64,000 nt of DNA from Armatimonadota bacterium. Its GTDB lineage: Bacteria > Armatimonadota > UBA5829. Under the pieces are notes generated by a model. The model was not told the origin of the DNA. It made no database searches and saw nothing but the letters and a program-made list of their open reading frames with translations. Positions 9,101 through 16,232 of this stretch are shown here, piece after piece. Position numbers and translations under genes: made by a program. The stretch covers positions 62,001 to 126,000 of the forward strand of contig JBDKUO010000039.1 in the NCBI GenBank assembly GCA_039679645.1, in the 5' to 3' direction. Within the stretch, counting starts at the first letter, position 1. Every line of letters begins with the position of its first letter.

Positions 9101-9709
9101 GCCGCCGCTTGCGTTCGGATTACCTATAGAATCGATAGCATAATTGTTCGTGAATTTTGTATTGCCTACTGACAGATAGCCATCGTCCGCATAAATACAT
9201 CCGCCATAATGTGAAACGTTGCTAACAAATTCGCAGTTTGCCACTATAAGGCTGGTGCCGGTGGCCGTTTTTATCGCTCCGCCAATCGACGCAAAACCGT
9301 TTGCAATCGTAAAACCGTCTATTCGGTTTGTACCGGAGGTTGTGAAAATACTGATGGTGGCGACAAGCGGATACACCCTTGTCGGCGGAGTGAACACTCG
9401 ATTGTCCAAGTCAAAGGTATTCGGGTCTTCGTTTCCGTCAAATCCGCCGTAGACCTTCACACCGGCAGGCACAGTGATATTCTCCACATATGCCGGAACA
9501 GGGACTGTGTTCTTTGCAACCCAGACAGTCTTATCGCTCTGTGATGCAGCAAGCGTTGCTCCCGCTTGGATAGTGCGCTTTGCCTGCGCCCAACTCAAGC
9601 CTGTGTTTATGACGTCATTGCCTGTTGTTGAGACGAAGACAACCGCCCTGGCTGGCATGCAGCATGAGAGAATCAGAGCTGAGAAAATAAGGCGTACGTA
9701 AGCTTTCAT
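6158..9709 (-). CDS. giant secreted beta-helix protein with TSP3-like calcium repeats and C-terminal double module
   Basis: 1183 residues. Signal peptide 1-22 (ending MPARA). About residues 30-460 and 540-950 are right-handed beta-helix repeats of the GGAIY/GGGIY polymorphic-outer-membrane type, with many GGAIY, NNSFYGN and NNI turns. Between them, about 470-525, lies a thrombospondin-type-3-like calcium segment (DGDGIADIYDNCP, DSNGDGKGDAC). The last 215 residues form two OB-like halves (FYVQDVNRISGIKV; NNVGLLVTTWGKV) that recur at the end of the 41635 protein. No catalytic motif was seen; adhesion, matrix or glycan binding are guesses. It is monocistronic, with its own terminator. Surface location is inferred from the signal peptide and architecture. 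Confidence 0.85.
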   Translation of the reverse strand: MKAYVRLIFSALILSCCMPARAVVFVSTTGNDVINTGLSWAQAKRTIQAGATLAASQSDKTVWVAKNTVPVPAYVENITVPAGVKVYGGFDGNEDPNTFDLDNRVFTPPTRVYPLVATISIFTTSGTNRIDGFTIANGFASIGGAIKTATGTSLIVANCEFVSNVSHYGGCIYADDGYLSVGNTKFTNNYAIDSIGNPNASGGAIYVNGSTLIVSDCTFYLNVAKIDTVNSGTAKGGAIYAQGGPGITIQRSKFSLCYSKKAGSVATCYSYGGAIYSIGADAQIRNNMFYDCGALGTGDAETSYGGAIAFENPGTPNIINNSFYGNSVTPNAGLVTDTDRPYGFGAAIYLSGSGPANILNNIISQSRGTAVVNDGMSVSFNYNLLWHNAGGDIFGLSFPFYSTNPAINKDFNIMKDPQYYDKYDGDLHLTYGSPAKNAGYNTSAAGSSDIDGEPRVVGGAIDIGADEFCDQDNDGGADIIDSDPTVFSESDTLDGDGIADIYDNCPSAANPDQLDSNGDGKGDACTPLSTGANPLAYYVDASHMISGDGTTWDTAFETIQEAIDAADSHNQAGWTQNYAVWVRGGPATKTYYQNILIWHGVAVYGAWSGKPVAPTDSPNPYPLRDFNNNQTTIDGNGFDSCAVIAHLPQDRYLVEPLKTAYDNTSTVLDTFRLTNGKAELGGGISIYKEYADVSTCRINDNTAALGGGVYIYDSSSIIGDGLTPPPATLLSGDTTIYDNTAAGVASYAGYGGGIYAEQGSPYIFANRIQGNDAFYGGGIAARSSATRIIQNLIGCVSEPNIAAGNGTGDGKGGGIYLDSESNAALNKLTIVSNRADGSTGQGGGIYAADTNFRLRNSILANNTAGHTVSTQKGGAIFTSGTDPVTTEPWCWITYSDFYSNSATQFVGLPDPTSASPIPLICPLTNIALDPQFMAPGTNCNHRLAVGSPLIGAGDPADGPQNMGAFQEEDPPVSISEAKKLGSGVLVEVSGVVVTAVFDDGFYVQDVNRISGIKVRTSSPNVSVGQMVNIEGITTTTGIEREIMNPKVAVLKAVAAEVKPLSMSNSALGGGTFEGQPGVWGWELVTGPDGKHVKKWKSAGGLNNVGLLVTTWGKVKEVIQGNRPYMLINDGSLNDVRVYLPDDAPAPPIGKLAVVTGISTIVSDKGSTLRAVRPRTKSDLTYYP

Positions 9710-10010
9710 CCTTTTCTTCCTCCATAATTAGCAATAAGCGGCCCGAAATTCTCAACCACAACCGTCTGCCGGGTTGTGACTTTTCCACCCGAGTGTTGAG
9801 CTTGTATTCGCCTGCATTTTCAGCATATAATGACTAGCAAGCATCTATATTGGTAACACCATACCCAGATTGCTATGGTCAGATAAACATGATGTTTTGT
9901 TGTTGACACCTGATGCACGCTTGGCTTAATAACTGTCACTTAAAGCGCAGGTGTGTAAAGCTTACGTTCAAGAGGGGTAGATCGCTTTCGGGTGTGCCTG
10001 CGTTTGATAG
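9710..10010. other. intergenic region with leader hairpin and a second TTGACA promoter-like site
   Basis: Divergent gap. On the minus side, the leader of the beta-helix gene holds a 7-bp hairpin (CACAACC 9757-9763 with GGTTGTG 9772-9778). On the plus side TTGACA at 9902 is followed 18 nt later by TAATAA, a possible second promoter upstream of the stronger one at 10011. No gene, tRNA or recognised riboswitch was seen here. Confidence 0.45.
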
Positions 10011-10040
10011 TTGACACCTTTCTACTTGTGCAACTATAAT
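10011..10040 (+). promoter_or_regulatory. near-consensus sigma-70 promoter TTGACA-N18-TATAAT
   Basis: TTGACA at 10011-10016 and TATAAT at 10035-10040, spacing 18. Transcription would begin near 10047, so a start codon at 10011 is impossible; this fixes the gene start at 10074. Confidence 0.8.
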
Positions 10041-10073
10041 CTTTCCAAGAGATGTATAGAAGAGGAGTTGTGG

Positions 10074-10802
10074 ATGCTTAGAGCACAGGACTTTTTCGAC
10101 CTCGAAGATTTTGAGTTCAAATCGCTGTTTGACAATTGCGAGTTCGTATGGGAGGCACTCTCGAAAGTCGGCAGGATTGCGCTTGAACATATAATGAGTG
10201 TCGACGGCGACAACACGATCTTCGGCAGGGTTATGAGCGGGGCATTTGTTGATGACCGCAACGCTGTTGTGATAGGCGAGGGGACCGTGGTAGAGACCGG
10301 CGCGTTCGTGCAGGGTCCGGCCATCATAGGCAAAAACTGCCAGATCCGCCATGGAGCCTATATTCGCGGCGATGTCATCATCGGGAACAACTGCATTATA
10401 GGTCATACGTCCGAGCTTAAAAACGCGATTATGCTCGATTATTCGCAGTGCCCGCATTTCGCGTATGTCGGCGACAGCATCCTCGGCAAGAGAGTGAACC
10501 TTGGCGCTGGGACCGTGCTCTCTAACCTGCCTGTGGTGAGTGTAAAAGATCAGAAGAGCGGTAAGCGGCCGTCCATTAAAGTTGAGATCGACGGAAAAGT
10601 CTACGATACGGGTCTATCCAAGTTTGGAGCGATAATCGGCGACGGCAGTCAGACGGGCTGCAACGTAGTCACGAACCCCGCATGCCTCATCGGAAAAAAT
10701 AACCTTATATACCCCGGTGTCTCACTCAAGAAAGGCTACTATCCAGACGGCAAGATAATCAAGCTGCAGCAGGACTTGACCATGGAAGATAGACACGCCT
10801 AA
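10074..10802 (+). CDS. left-handed beta-helix protein, GlmU C-domain-like UDP-GlcNAc-pyrophosphorylase-related
   Basis: 242 residues. A short N-terminal helical part (about 1-45) precedes hexapeptide repeats from roughly residue 50 on (GEGTVVETGAFVQGPAIIG, then INNC/IGN-type turns), ending with IGKNNLIYPGVSL. This resembles the acyltransferase half of GlmU and related sugar-nucleotide enzymes, without the nucleotidyltransferase half. It could acetylate an amino sugar or act as a sugar-1-phosphate nucleotidylyltransferase-associated protein; the exact reaction is open. Start ATG 10074 has GAGGAG 6 nt upstream and lies just inside the transcript of the promoter at 10011. A secreted GH99-like gene follows after 20 nt. 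Confidence 0.75.
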   Translation: MLRAQDFFDLEDFEFKSLFDNCEFVWEALSKVGRIALEHIMSVDGDNTIFGRVMSGAFVDDRNAVVIGEGTVVETGAFVQGPAIIGKNCQIRHGAYIRGDVIIGNNCIIGHTSELKNAIMLDYSQCPHFAYVGDSILGKRVNLGAGTVLSNLPVVSVKDQKSGKRPSIKVEIDGKVYDTGLSKFGAIIGDGSQTGCNVVTNPACLIGKNNLIYPGVSLKKGYYPDGKIIKLQQDLTMEDRHA

Positions 10803-10822
10803 ACGAATCAGGATACAAAAGC

Positions 10823-12256
10823 ATGAAATGGCCAATTGTTAAGCCTGTTATATTTTGTATTCTCATAGTGTTCACAGGTATTTCAGCGTTTGGGCAAGTT
10901 ACCTCTGGCAGCGATGGTTGGGTGCCTGTTGGTTCCGACAAAATGTTGCCGCTGCGCGCTTTGATGTCATATGCGGGCGGTAAATGTATCCATAACGGCA
11001 ATCAGTTGATCTGCACGATAGGCAAGCAAGAGTTAAAGTTGCGAATCGCAAGCAAGAATATTTTCCTTGATGGGCAAATAAAGCAACTTGACTGTGAGAC
11101 CACTGAAATCGATGGTATAACATATGTTGCCGACAGCATTTCTCATGCTATTGGATGGACATATATACCCACTACCACAGGCTTTGTTCTACATAACCCC
11201 TCCTTAAAAAAGAGTTTGGTAATTACTCGACGCCGATGGAGTGTCGAACCGATTGCCGGCAGTGATGCAACGAAAAAGGTTGGAGTATGGTATATCACTT
11301 CATTCTATCCGAAAGGTCAAGGGCCATACCACTGGGATGATGTTGTTGCCAGAGGAGCGGACATGCCTTTGGGTGGCCCATACATACTAAGTGACCCTGA
11401 TGTTATTAAGCGGCAAATCAGTCAGATGCATGAGTGCGGTATTGATTTCATCTTGATGGATGATACTAACACTGTTTGGGTAGATAATAGCCTTGTTGAT
11501 AAGAACATTCGCGCATGGTTTGATTATATGGATAAGTTGCCGGGCGATGAGCGCATTCCTATTGCTATTGCATCTGGTGGTGAATTGAACCAGCATACAG
11601 ATAAAAACTCATGGCTAAAGGCAGTGGACTATTTGTATGATACATATGCAAAACGTCCCTCTTATTTATATGAGAATGGAAAACCTGTATTGCATTGGTA
11701 TATCGAAAAAGATGTCTGGCCGGAATGGCATGATGAAAGGTGGAATATAAGGCGAACGTATCATTTCTTCCGGACACAGGATCAGGTTGCCAATGGTGGT
11801 TGGGGTTATGGTTCTGATGAATACCCCCGGTGTATAAAAGAGTGCCTGTCATTTCATCCTGGGTGGAACTTAAGTCCTCCCGGGCATAAGCGTGAAAGTG
11901 GAGATTTTTACAGGCAAAGATGGATGAACGCTTTGAGGTGTGAGCCGGAGCATGTTCTCCTTAGTGATTGGAATGGTTGGAACGAGGGTACGGCGCTGGA
12001 AGACTCGAATTCATGGAAAGACACATACGGCGACACTGCACCACCTTGGTACCGCTTACTGACTCAAGGATATGTTGCCGCATATAATGGAAATCTCGTA
12101 GACGGCTTTTACTATAGAGATGAGTCACAGCCACATATTGTATTGTGGACCAACGGTGAATTAGAACCTCAAAGTGAGTATCCTCACAAGATACCAGTTA
12201 TTTCTCTTCCTTCAGGAATGCTCGATCGGTTGGCAAGATCGAATCTCAGCAAGTAG
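10823..12256 (+). CDS. secreted GH99/WbsX-like glycosidase with copper-amine-oxidase-type N-terminal domain
   Basis: 477 residues. Signal peptide 1-25 (ending ISAFGQ). About 30-130 resembles the copper amine oxidase N-terminal-like domain often found as a cell-surface module (LPLRALMSYAGG, ITYVADS). From about 150 on the protein resembles GH71/GH99-like TIM barrels: KVGVWYITSFY, a DFILMDDTN strand, and the strongly conserved SDWNGWNEGTALE block. GH99-like proteins cleave or bind mannose-rich glycans. Base composition is visibly more AT-rich than in neighbours, which may signal transfer. Its stop overlaps the stop of convergent pdxT by 11 nt, so no terminator separates them. Catalytic residues were not verified by alignment. 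Confidence 0.72.
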   Translation: MKWPIVKPVIFCILIVFTGISAFGQVTSGSDGWVPVGSDKMLPLRALMSYAGGKCIHNGNQLICTIGKQELKLRIASKNIFLDGQIKQLDCETTEIDGITYVADSISHAIGWTYIPTTTGFVLHNPSLKKSLVITRRRWSVEPIAGSDATKKVGVWYITSFYPKGQGPYHWDDVVARGADMPLGGPYILSDPDVIKRQISQMHECGIDFILMDDTNTVWVDNSLVDKNIRAWFDYMDKLPGDERIPIAIASGGELNQHTDKNSWLKAVDYLYDTYAKRPSYLYENGKPVLHWYIEKDVWPEWHDERWNIRRTYHFFRTQDQVANGGWGYGSDEYPRCIKECLSFHPGWNLSPPGHKRESGDFYRQRWMNALRCEPEHVLLSDWNGWNEGTALEDSNSWKDTYGDTAPPWYRLLTQGYVAAYNGNLVDGFYYRDESQPHIVLWTNGELEPQSEYPHKIPVISLPSGMLDRLARSNLSK

Positions 12257-12920
12257 TATCCTTAGTCAGGTTGTTGGCAATGCTTTCTCTCGTCATCTCT
12301 ACAAAATACTCATGCACACGGGTATCCGCCGTAAGTTCGGGGTGAAATGAGATAGCCAGGCAGTTATCCTGCCGCACCATTACAGCCTCACCAGATTCCA
12401 GACATGCCAGCGCCTGAGCATTCCCAGAGACCTTTGTTATTTGTGGAGCACGAATGAATATAGCACGTACCGGTCCGCCTTTGAGGCATTTTATATTGAG
12501 GTCGGTCTCGAAACTATCCAACTGCCGGCCATAAGCATTGCGGCGTACGGATGTGTCCATCAGACCCAGCCGGTGCTGGTCGCTGCCCTCGATATCCTTT
12601 GAAAGCAGGATCATGCCGGTGCATGTGCCGAATACGGTCATTCCGTCGGCGACGCGCTTCCGTATCGCCTTATCCACACCATAGCGGTCCATCAGCTTGC
12701 CGACAGTCGTGCTTTCGCCTCCTGGGATAATCAGTCCGTCGCACCAGTCATTGATGTCCTGGACTGTGCGGACGATCTTTGCTTCGACGCCGTCAATCAT
12801 TTGCAGCATTTCGAGGTGTTTCTGATAGTCGCCCTGCAGCCCGAGCACACCTATGCGCACCGGGCTGGGGCTATATGAATCCTTGATGGTGGTTTTGCTA
12901 TCCAATACTACCGAGCACAT
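12246..12920 (-). CDS. pdxT: pyridoxal 5'-phosphate synthase glutaminase subunit PdxT
   Basis: 224 residues. Class-I glutaminase that supplies ammonia to PdxS for PLP synthesis by the ribose-5-phosphate route. Motifs seen: GVLGLQGDYQKH, IIPGGESTT, the nucleophile loop GTCTGMIL (family usually GTCAG), and FHPEL with the catalytic His and Glu. There are about 20 residues before the normal IGVLGLQG start, so a later start is possible although no better binding site was seen. It begins 3 nt after the pdxS stop and is surely cotranscribed with it. Confidence 0.95.
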   Translation of the reverse strand: MCSVVLDSKTTIKDSYSPSPVRIGVLGLQGDYQKHLEMLQMIDGVEAKIVRTVQDINDWCDGLIIPGGESTTVGKLMDRYGVDKAIRKRVADGMTVFGTCTGMILLSKDIEGSDQHRLGLMDTSVRRNAYGRQLDSFETDLNIKCLKGGPVRAIFIRAPQITKVSGNAQALACLESGEAVMVRQDNCLAISFHPELTADTRVHEYFVEMTRESIANNLTKDTTC

Positions 12921-12923
12921 GAC

Positions 12924-13814
12924 TTACCAGCCTCTATTTGCCATACGGTCCTTCTCATCGAGCTGGCGGATGTCCAAACCTTCCATTGCCTTGCCCAGGC
13001 CCTTGGAAAGCTCGGCGATAAGCTTGAAGTCCATGTAATGGGTAGTGGCGTCTACGATTGCCTTTGCGCGCGGCGCAGGGTCTTCGGACTTGAATATACC
13101 GGACCCGACAAACACCGCCTCGGCTCCAAGCTGCATCATAAGGGATGCGTCAGCCGGGGTTGCGATTCCGCCTGCCGAGAAGTTGGGCACGGGGAGCTTG
13201 CCTGTCTTGTGAATCTCTACGACCAGGTCATACGGCGCGCCCAGGTTCTTTGCCTCAGCCATCAGTTCGTCCTCGCGCATATTCTGGATCTTGCGCATGT
13301 GAGATGTTACTGTGCGCATATGCCGCACCGCTTCGACTATATTGCCCGAACCGGCCTCGCCCTTGGTGCGGATCATGGCAGCGCCCTCGCCGATGCGCCT
13401 CAAGGCCTCACCGAGGTCTCTGCATCCGCATACGAACGGCACTTTGAATAGATGCTTGTCGATGTGGAAAGACTCATCGGCTGGTGTGAGCACTTCGCTC
13501 TCGTCGATATAGTCGACACCCAGCGCTTCGAGGACCTGAGCCTCGGCAAAGTGGCCTATACGAGCCTTGGCCATCACAGGGATGGTGACGGCTTTCATAA
13601 TTTCCTGGATCACGAGCGGGTCGGACATTCGAGCGACTCCGCCCTCTTTGCGTATGTCGGCAGGTACTCGTTCGAGAGCCATAACTGCTACAGCTCCGGC
13701 GTCTTCCGCGATTTTTGCCTGCTCTGCGTTGGTAACGTCCATTATTACGCCGCCCTTGAGCATTTCTGCCAGGCCGACTTTAGTTTGCCATGTGGATTTC
13801 TGCTGTTCACTCAT
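12924..13814 (-). CDS. pdxS: pyridoxal 5'-phosphate synthase subunit PdxS
   Basis: 296 residues, the family's usual size. PdxS condenses ribose-5-phosphate, glyceraldehyde-3-phosphate and ammonia into PLP in a dodecamer decorated with PdxT. Clear blocks: [29 protein letters not shown], the [12 protein letters not shown] region, and [14 protein letters not shown]. The ATG at 13814 (MSEQQK) has AAAGGTGA upstream; an in-frame ATG at 13853 would lie at or before the likely transcription start and is rejected. The gene heads the pdxS-pdxT operon; the promoter has an extended -10 element. Confidence 0.97.
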   Translation of the reverse strand: MSEQQKSTWQTKVGLAEMLKGGVIMDVTNAEQAKIAEDAGAVAVMALERVPADIRKEGGVARMSDPLVIQEIMKAVTIPVMAKARIGHFAEAQVLEALGVDYIDESEVLTPADESFHIDKHLFKVPFVCGCRDLGEALRRIGEGAAMIRTKGEAGSGNIVEAVRHMRTVTSHMRKIQNMREDELMAEAKNLGAPYDLVVEIHKTGKLPVPNFSAGGIATPADASLMMQLGAEAVFVGSGIFKSEDPAPRAKAIVDATTHYMDFKLIAELSKGLGKAMEGLDIRQLDEKDRMANRGW

Positions 13815-13855
13815 CTGAGAATCACCTTTATTCTTTGTGTGGGAAATACACACAC

Positions 13856-13864
13856 ATTATAGCA
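13856..13864 (-). promoter_or_regulatory. extended -10 promoter element (TGCTATAAT) of pdxST
   Basis: On the minus strand TGC-TATAAT occupies 13864-13856. No good -35 hexamer is present, as is usual for extended -10 promoters. Transcription would begin near 13850, 35 nt before the pdxS start. Confidence 0.6.
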
Positions 13865-13952
13865 GATGCATTTCACTGACGCCACCTGATATGACAATTG
13901 GTTTGATGGTTGGAGAGTTTGATCGTGTATCGCAGCAGCAGGTTTCTCGGTC

Positions 13953-14026
13953 TTTCGGGATTTGAGGAGTGCAGAATAGCCTATAGCCTAGAAAATAGGT
14001 GTTGAACCGCTCCGGAAATCCCGAAA
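13953..14026. repeat. dispersed palindromic repeat, copy 1 (TTTCGGGATTT family)
   Basis: Arms TTTCGGGATTT (13953-13963) and AAATCCCGAAA (14016-14026), with GAGGAG and GAACCGCTCC next to the arms. A second copy with the same arms and inner words lies at 21648-21725. No coding content. Confidence 0.6.
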
Positions 14027-14041
14027 CAAGACCACCTATGA

Positions 14042-14076
14042 GTTTCAGGATTTCCGCTTCGCTCAAATCCTGAAAC
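14042..14076. repeat. 12-bp perfect hairpin GTTTCAGGATTT
   Basis: GTTTCAGGATTT (14042-14053) pairs perfectly with 14065-14076 around an 11-nt loop. It resembles the arms of the neighbouring dispersed repeat and is probably a relative. It sits in the non-coding stretch between divergent pdxS and ftsY (13865-14271). Confidence 0.55.
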
Positions 14077-14130
14077 ACCAACCGCCAACCCCCTCCGGTC
14101 CCTGACCCCCAACACCCGGCACCCAGAGAG

Positions 14131-14253
14131 AGTTCAGTTCTCCGGGCAACAAGCTTTATACTTCGCGGGCGAATGCCCCGAAGATTGGTCTTCTTTCAAG
14201 GCTGCCTAGGCACAATCGTATCCGAAGAATATTCGTGCGCAGAGAACTGAACT
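14131..14253. other. candidate structured RNA or small mobile palindrome upstream of ftsY
   Basis: A 12-bp perfect closing stem (AGTTCAGTTCTC 14131-14142; complement 14242-14253) encloses about 99 nt with further hairpins, including CTTCG-C-GGGC-GAAT-GCCC-CGAAG around 14160-14185 and GAAG-N6-CTTC. The outline recalls small structured RNAs, but no 6S, SRP or other consensus was recognised. Direct repeats CGGCACCC at 14117-14124 and 14258-14265 flank it, which would also fit a small inserted element. Strand is undecided. Confidence 0.35.
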
Positions 14254-14271
14254 GATTCGGCACCCGTAAAC

Positions 14272-14332
14272 TTTACAATCACCGCGCTCCACGATATACT
14301 TGACAAAAGCGGCGCGCTCAATATGCGCCGCT
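14272..14332 (+). promoter_or_regulatory. ftsY promoter and 5'-leader hairpin
   Basis: TTTACA (14272-14277), 17-nt spacer, TATACT (14295-14300). The predicted transcript begins near 14307 with an immediate 8-bp hairpin AGCGGCGC (14308-14315) / GCGCCGCT (14325-14332). A 5'-terminal stem of this kind can stabilise mRNA; that role is inferred. Confidence 0.55.
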
Positions 14333-14365
14333 TCAATCACGTATATGGAGGATTGCGGTCGCGTT

Positions 14366-15247
14366 ATGCGTCTGTTTAAGGGTATATTCGGCAAAGTCGA
14401 TCAACTGCTCACCGGGCGGCGTCCGATCGATGATGAACTTTTTGACGATCTTGAGGAACTGTTGATCCAGGCGGATCTGAGTATTCACACGACCACAAAG
14501 CTTGTCGACTCTCTCAAGGATGTCACTCGCAAGGAGAAGCTCCACGAGTCCGACGAGATCAAGGACCATCTCAAGGCTCTGCTCGTCGATATTCTGGCCG
14601 AGGGGGACGGGCAGGGGCTCAGTCTTCCCGCGCACGTTCCGGCGGTATATATGTTTGTCGGGGTCAATGGAGTCGGCAAGACCACTACAATCGCGAAACT
14701 CGCAAACAGGTTCAAGAGCCAGGGCAAGCGTGTCGTACTTTCCGCGGCAGATACGTTTCGCGCCGCCGCTATAGACCAGTTGGAGATATGGGCGGACAGA
14801 ATAGGTGTCGAGATCATCAAGCACCAGCCTGGAGCCGACCCGGGCGCTGTGGTCTTTGATTCGCTGCAGGCAGCAATTGCCCGCAAAGCCGATGTAGTGA
14901 TAATCGATACTGCAGGCAGGCTCCATACAAAGACGAACTTAATGGAGGAGCTTAAGAAAGTCGGCAGGATAGTGAACAAGACCCTCGGTCGCGACGCGGA
15001 CGAGACTCTGCTTGTTCTGGACGCGACGACAGGCCAGAATGCTGTCACTCAGGCCAGAGAGTTTATGAACATAGTCCCGTTGACGGGTATCGCGCTAGCC
15101 AAGATAGACGGCACTGCAAAGGGCGGCATCGTAGTTACGATCAAGGACGAGTTGGGGCTGCCGATCAAGCTTGCAGGCTCCGGCGAAGGTGTCGATGACC
15201 TGGAAGACTTCAATCCTCAGGCATTTGTGGAGGCACTGTTTGAATAG
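14366..15247 (+). CDS. ftsY: signal recognition particle receptor FtsY
   Basis: 293 residues: the NG GTPase core without the long acidic A-domain of E. coli FtsY. N domain about 1-90 (LFDDLEELLIQADL). G domain shows the P-loop GVNGVGKTTT (99-108), DTFRAAA (129-135), DTAGRLHT (181-188), TKLDGTAKGG-like AKIDGTAKGG, and a terminal GVDDLEDFNPQAF typical of FtsY. It docks ribosome-SRP complexes to the membrane. ATG 14366 was chosen because family proteins begin near LFKGIFGK; GGAGGA is 13 nt upstream, slightly far. The stop overlaps the next gene's TTG start by 8 nt. Confidence 0.95.
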   Translation: MRLFKGIFGKVDQLLTGRRPIDDELFDDLEELLIQADLSIHTTTKLVDSLKDVTRKEKLHESDEIKDHLKALLVDILAEGDGQGLSLPAHVPAVYMFVGVNGVGKTTTIAKLANRFKSQGKRVVLSAADTFRAAAIDQLEIWADRIGVEIIKHQPGADPGAVVFDSLQAAIARKADVVIIDTAGRLHTKTNLMEELKKVGRIVNKTLGRDADETLLVLDATTGQNAVTQAREFMNIVPLTGIALAKIDGTAKGGIVVTIKDELGLPIKLAGSGEGVDDLEDFNPQAFVEALFE

Positions 15248-15968
15248 CGGCGCCGGTGACTCTAATATATATCTAAGCGTAATCATACCTGTATATAACG
15301 AGCAGAACAGGATCGGAGATTCGCTGATCGCTGTAGAGTCTTATCTCAAGAATTTCGGCAAGTCGTATGAGATAATTCTGGTCGATGACGGCAGCACGGA
15401 TAGCACGCTCGATATTGTAAGACAGATAAGTAATAGCGGTAGATTGACCCGGATCGTCAGTTACCGGCAGAATATGGGCAAGGGCTATGCTGTCCGCCAG
15501 GGTGTGTCTGCCGCGCGCGGGGAGTATATAGCCTTTACCGATGTAGATTTATCCGCTCCAATAGACCAAATCCCCAAACTCTTTAGTGCCCTCAAAGATG
15601 GTTATGATGTCGCGATAGGGTCGCGCGCAGTCAAGGGCGCGGAAATTCCTGTCCACCAACCCTTATATCGCGAGCTTGGCGGCAAGACGTTAAATCTGAT
15701 CATACGTATGCTTGCTGTTCGCGGAATCAAAGATACGCAGTGCGGATTCAAACTATTCAGGGGCGATGTCGCCCGCGACATTTTTTCGCGATGCTTCATA
15801 AACGGTTGGGGTTTTGATGTTGAGGCACTCTACCTCGCAAGAAAACTCGGCTATACGGTAGCTGAGGTCCCCGTAAAGTGGTCCCATATGGAAGGCTCCA
15901 AGCTTCACCCGTTCAAGGGAGCCCTAAGAGTGATCGCAGATGTTATCCGCATGCGCTTGCGAAGCTGA
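15240..15968 (+). CDS. GT2 family glycosyltransferase, ALG5/dolichyl-phosphate glucosyltransferase-like
   Basis: 242 residues, GT-A fold. Motifs: SVIIPVYNE, ILVDDGSTDST, NMGKGYAVRQG, the DVDLSAP metal-binding stretch, GSRAVKGAEIP, and the DTQCGFKLFRG / GWGFDVE blocks that place it with ALG5-like enzymes making polyprenyl-phosphate glucose or mannose. No membrane segment is evident. The start is TTG 15240, with GGAGG 6 nt upstream inside the end of ftsY; the 8-nt overlap implies translational coupling. Likely supplies a lipid-linked sugar for glycan or glycoprotein assembly. Confidence 0.88.
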   Translation: MNSGAGDSNIYLSVIIPVYNEQNRIGDSLIAVESYLKNFGKSYEIILVDDGSTDSTLDIVRQISNSGRLTRIVSYRQNMGKGYAVRQGVSAARGEYIAFTDVDLSAPIDQIPKLFSALKDGYDVAIGSRAVKGAEIPVHQPLYRELGGKTLNLIIRMLAVRGIKDTQCGFKLFRGDVARDIFSRCFINGWGFDVEALYLARKLGYTVAEVPVKWSHMEGSKLHPFKGALRVIADVIRMRLRS

Positions 15969-16113
15969 TTCCGATATAACGGGACTTTCAAACACTGTTA
16001 TTTGATCTGCTGAACTATTTAAGCAAAAGGCATATTTGTGATACAAACTGGGTCCACAAGGGTAAGTATGTTACCTGTAAATTAAGTATTTTCTTGTAAA
16101 CTGCCGATATATA

Positions 16114-16143
16114 TTGACAGAAGAAGACCGTGTGTGTGATAAT
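16114..16143 (+). promoter_or_regulatory. strong promoter TTGACA-N18-(TGT)GATAAT
   Basis: TTGACA 16114-16119 and GATAAT 16138-16143 with an extended -10 TG. It stands upstream of the two-gene membrane module; the leader to the TTG at 16233 is about 80 nt. The rest of 15969-16232 is AT-rich and holds nothing else recognised. Confidence 0.75.
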
Positions 16144-16232
16144 ACCAGCTAGTCTTAAGTTTTTGCGAAATTCCGAGGATGTGGTGAAGTAATGGGCATT
16201 GCCGGCAGATCGGTGCACTATGGGAGGGTAGG

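Noticed and set aside
10011-10073. Extended N-terminus for the beta-helix protein
   Set aside because: The sequence contains the TTGACA and TATAAT hexamers of the promoter, so these codons lie upstream of the mRNA.
14131-14253. SRP RNA or 6S RNA
   Set aside because: The GGAAGGAAGCAG-type apical loop of SRP RNA and the known 6S core were not found; kept only as a candidate structured element.
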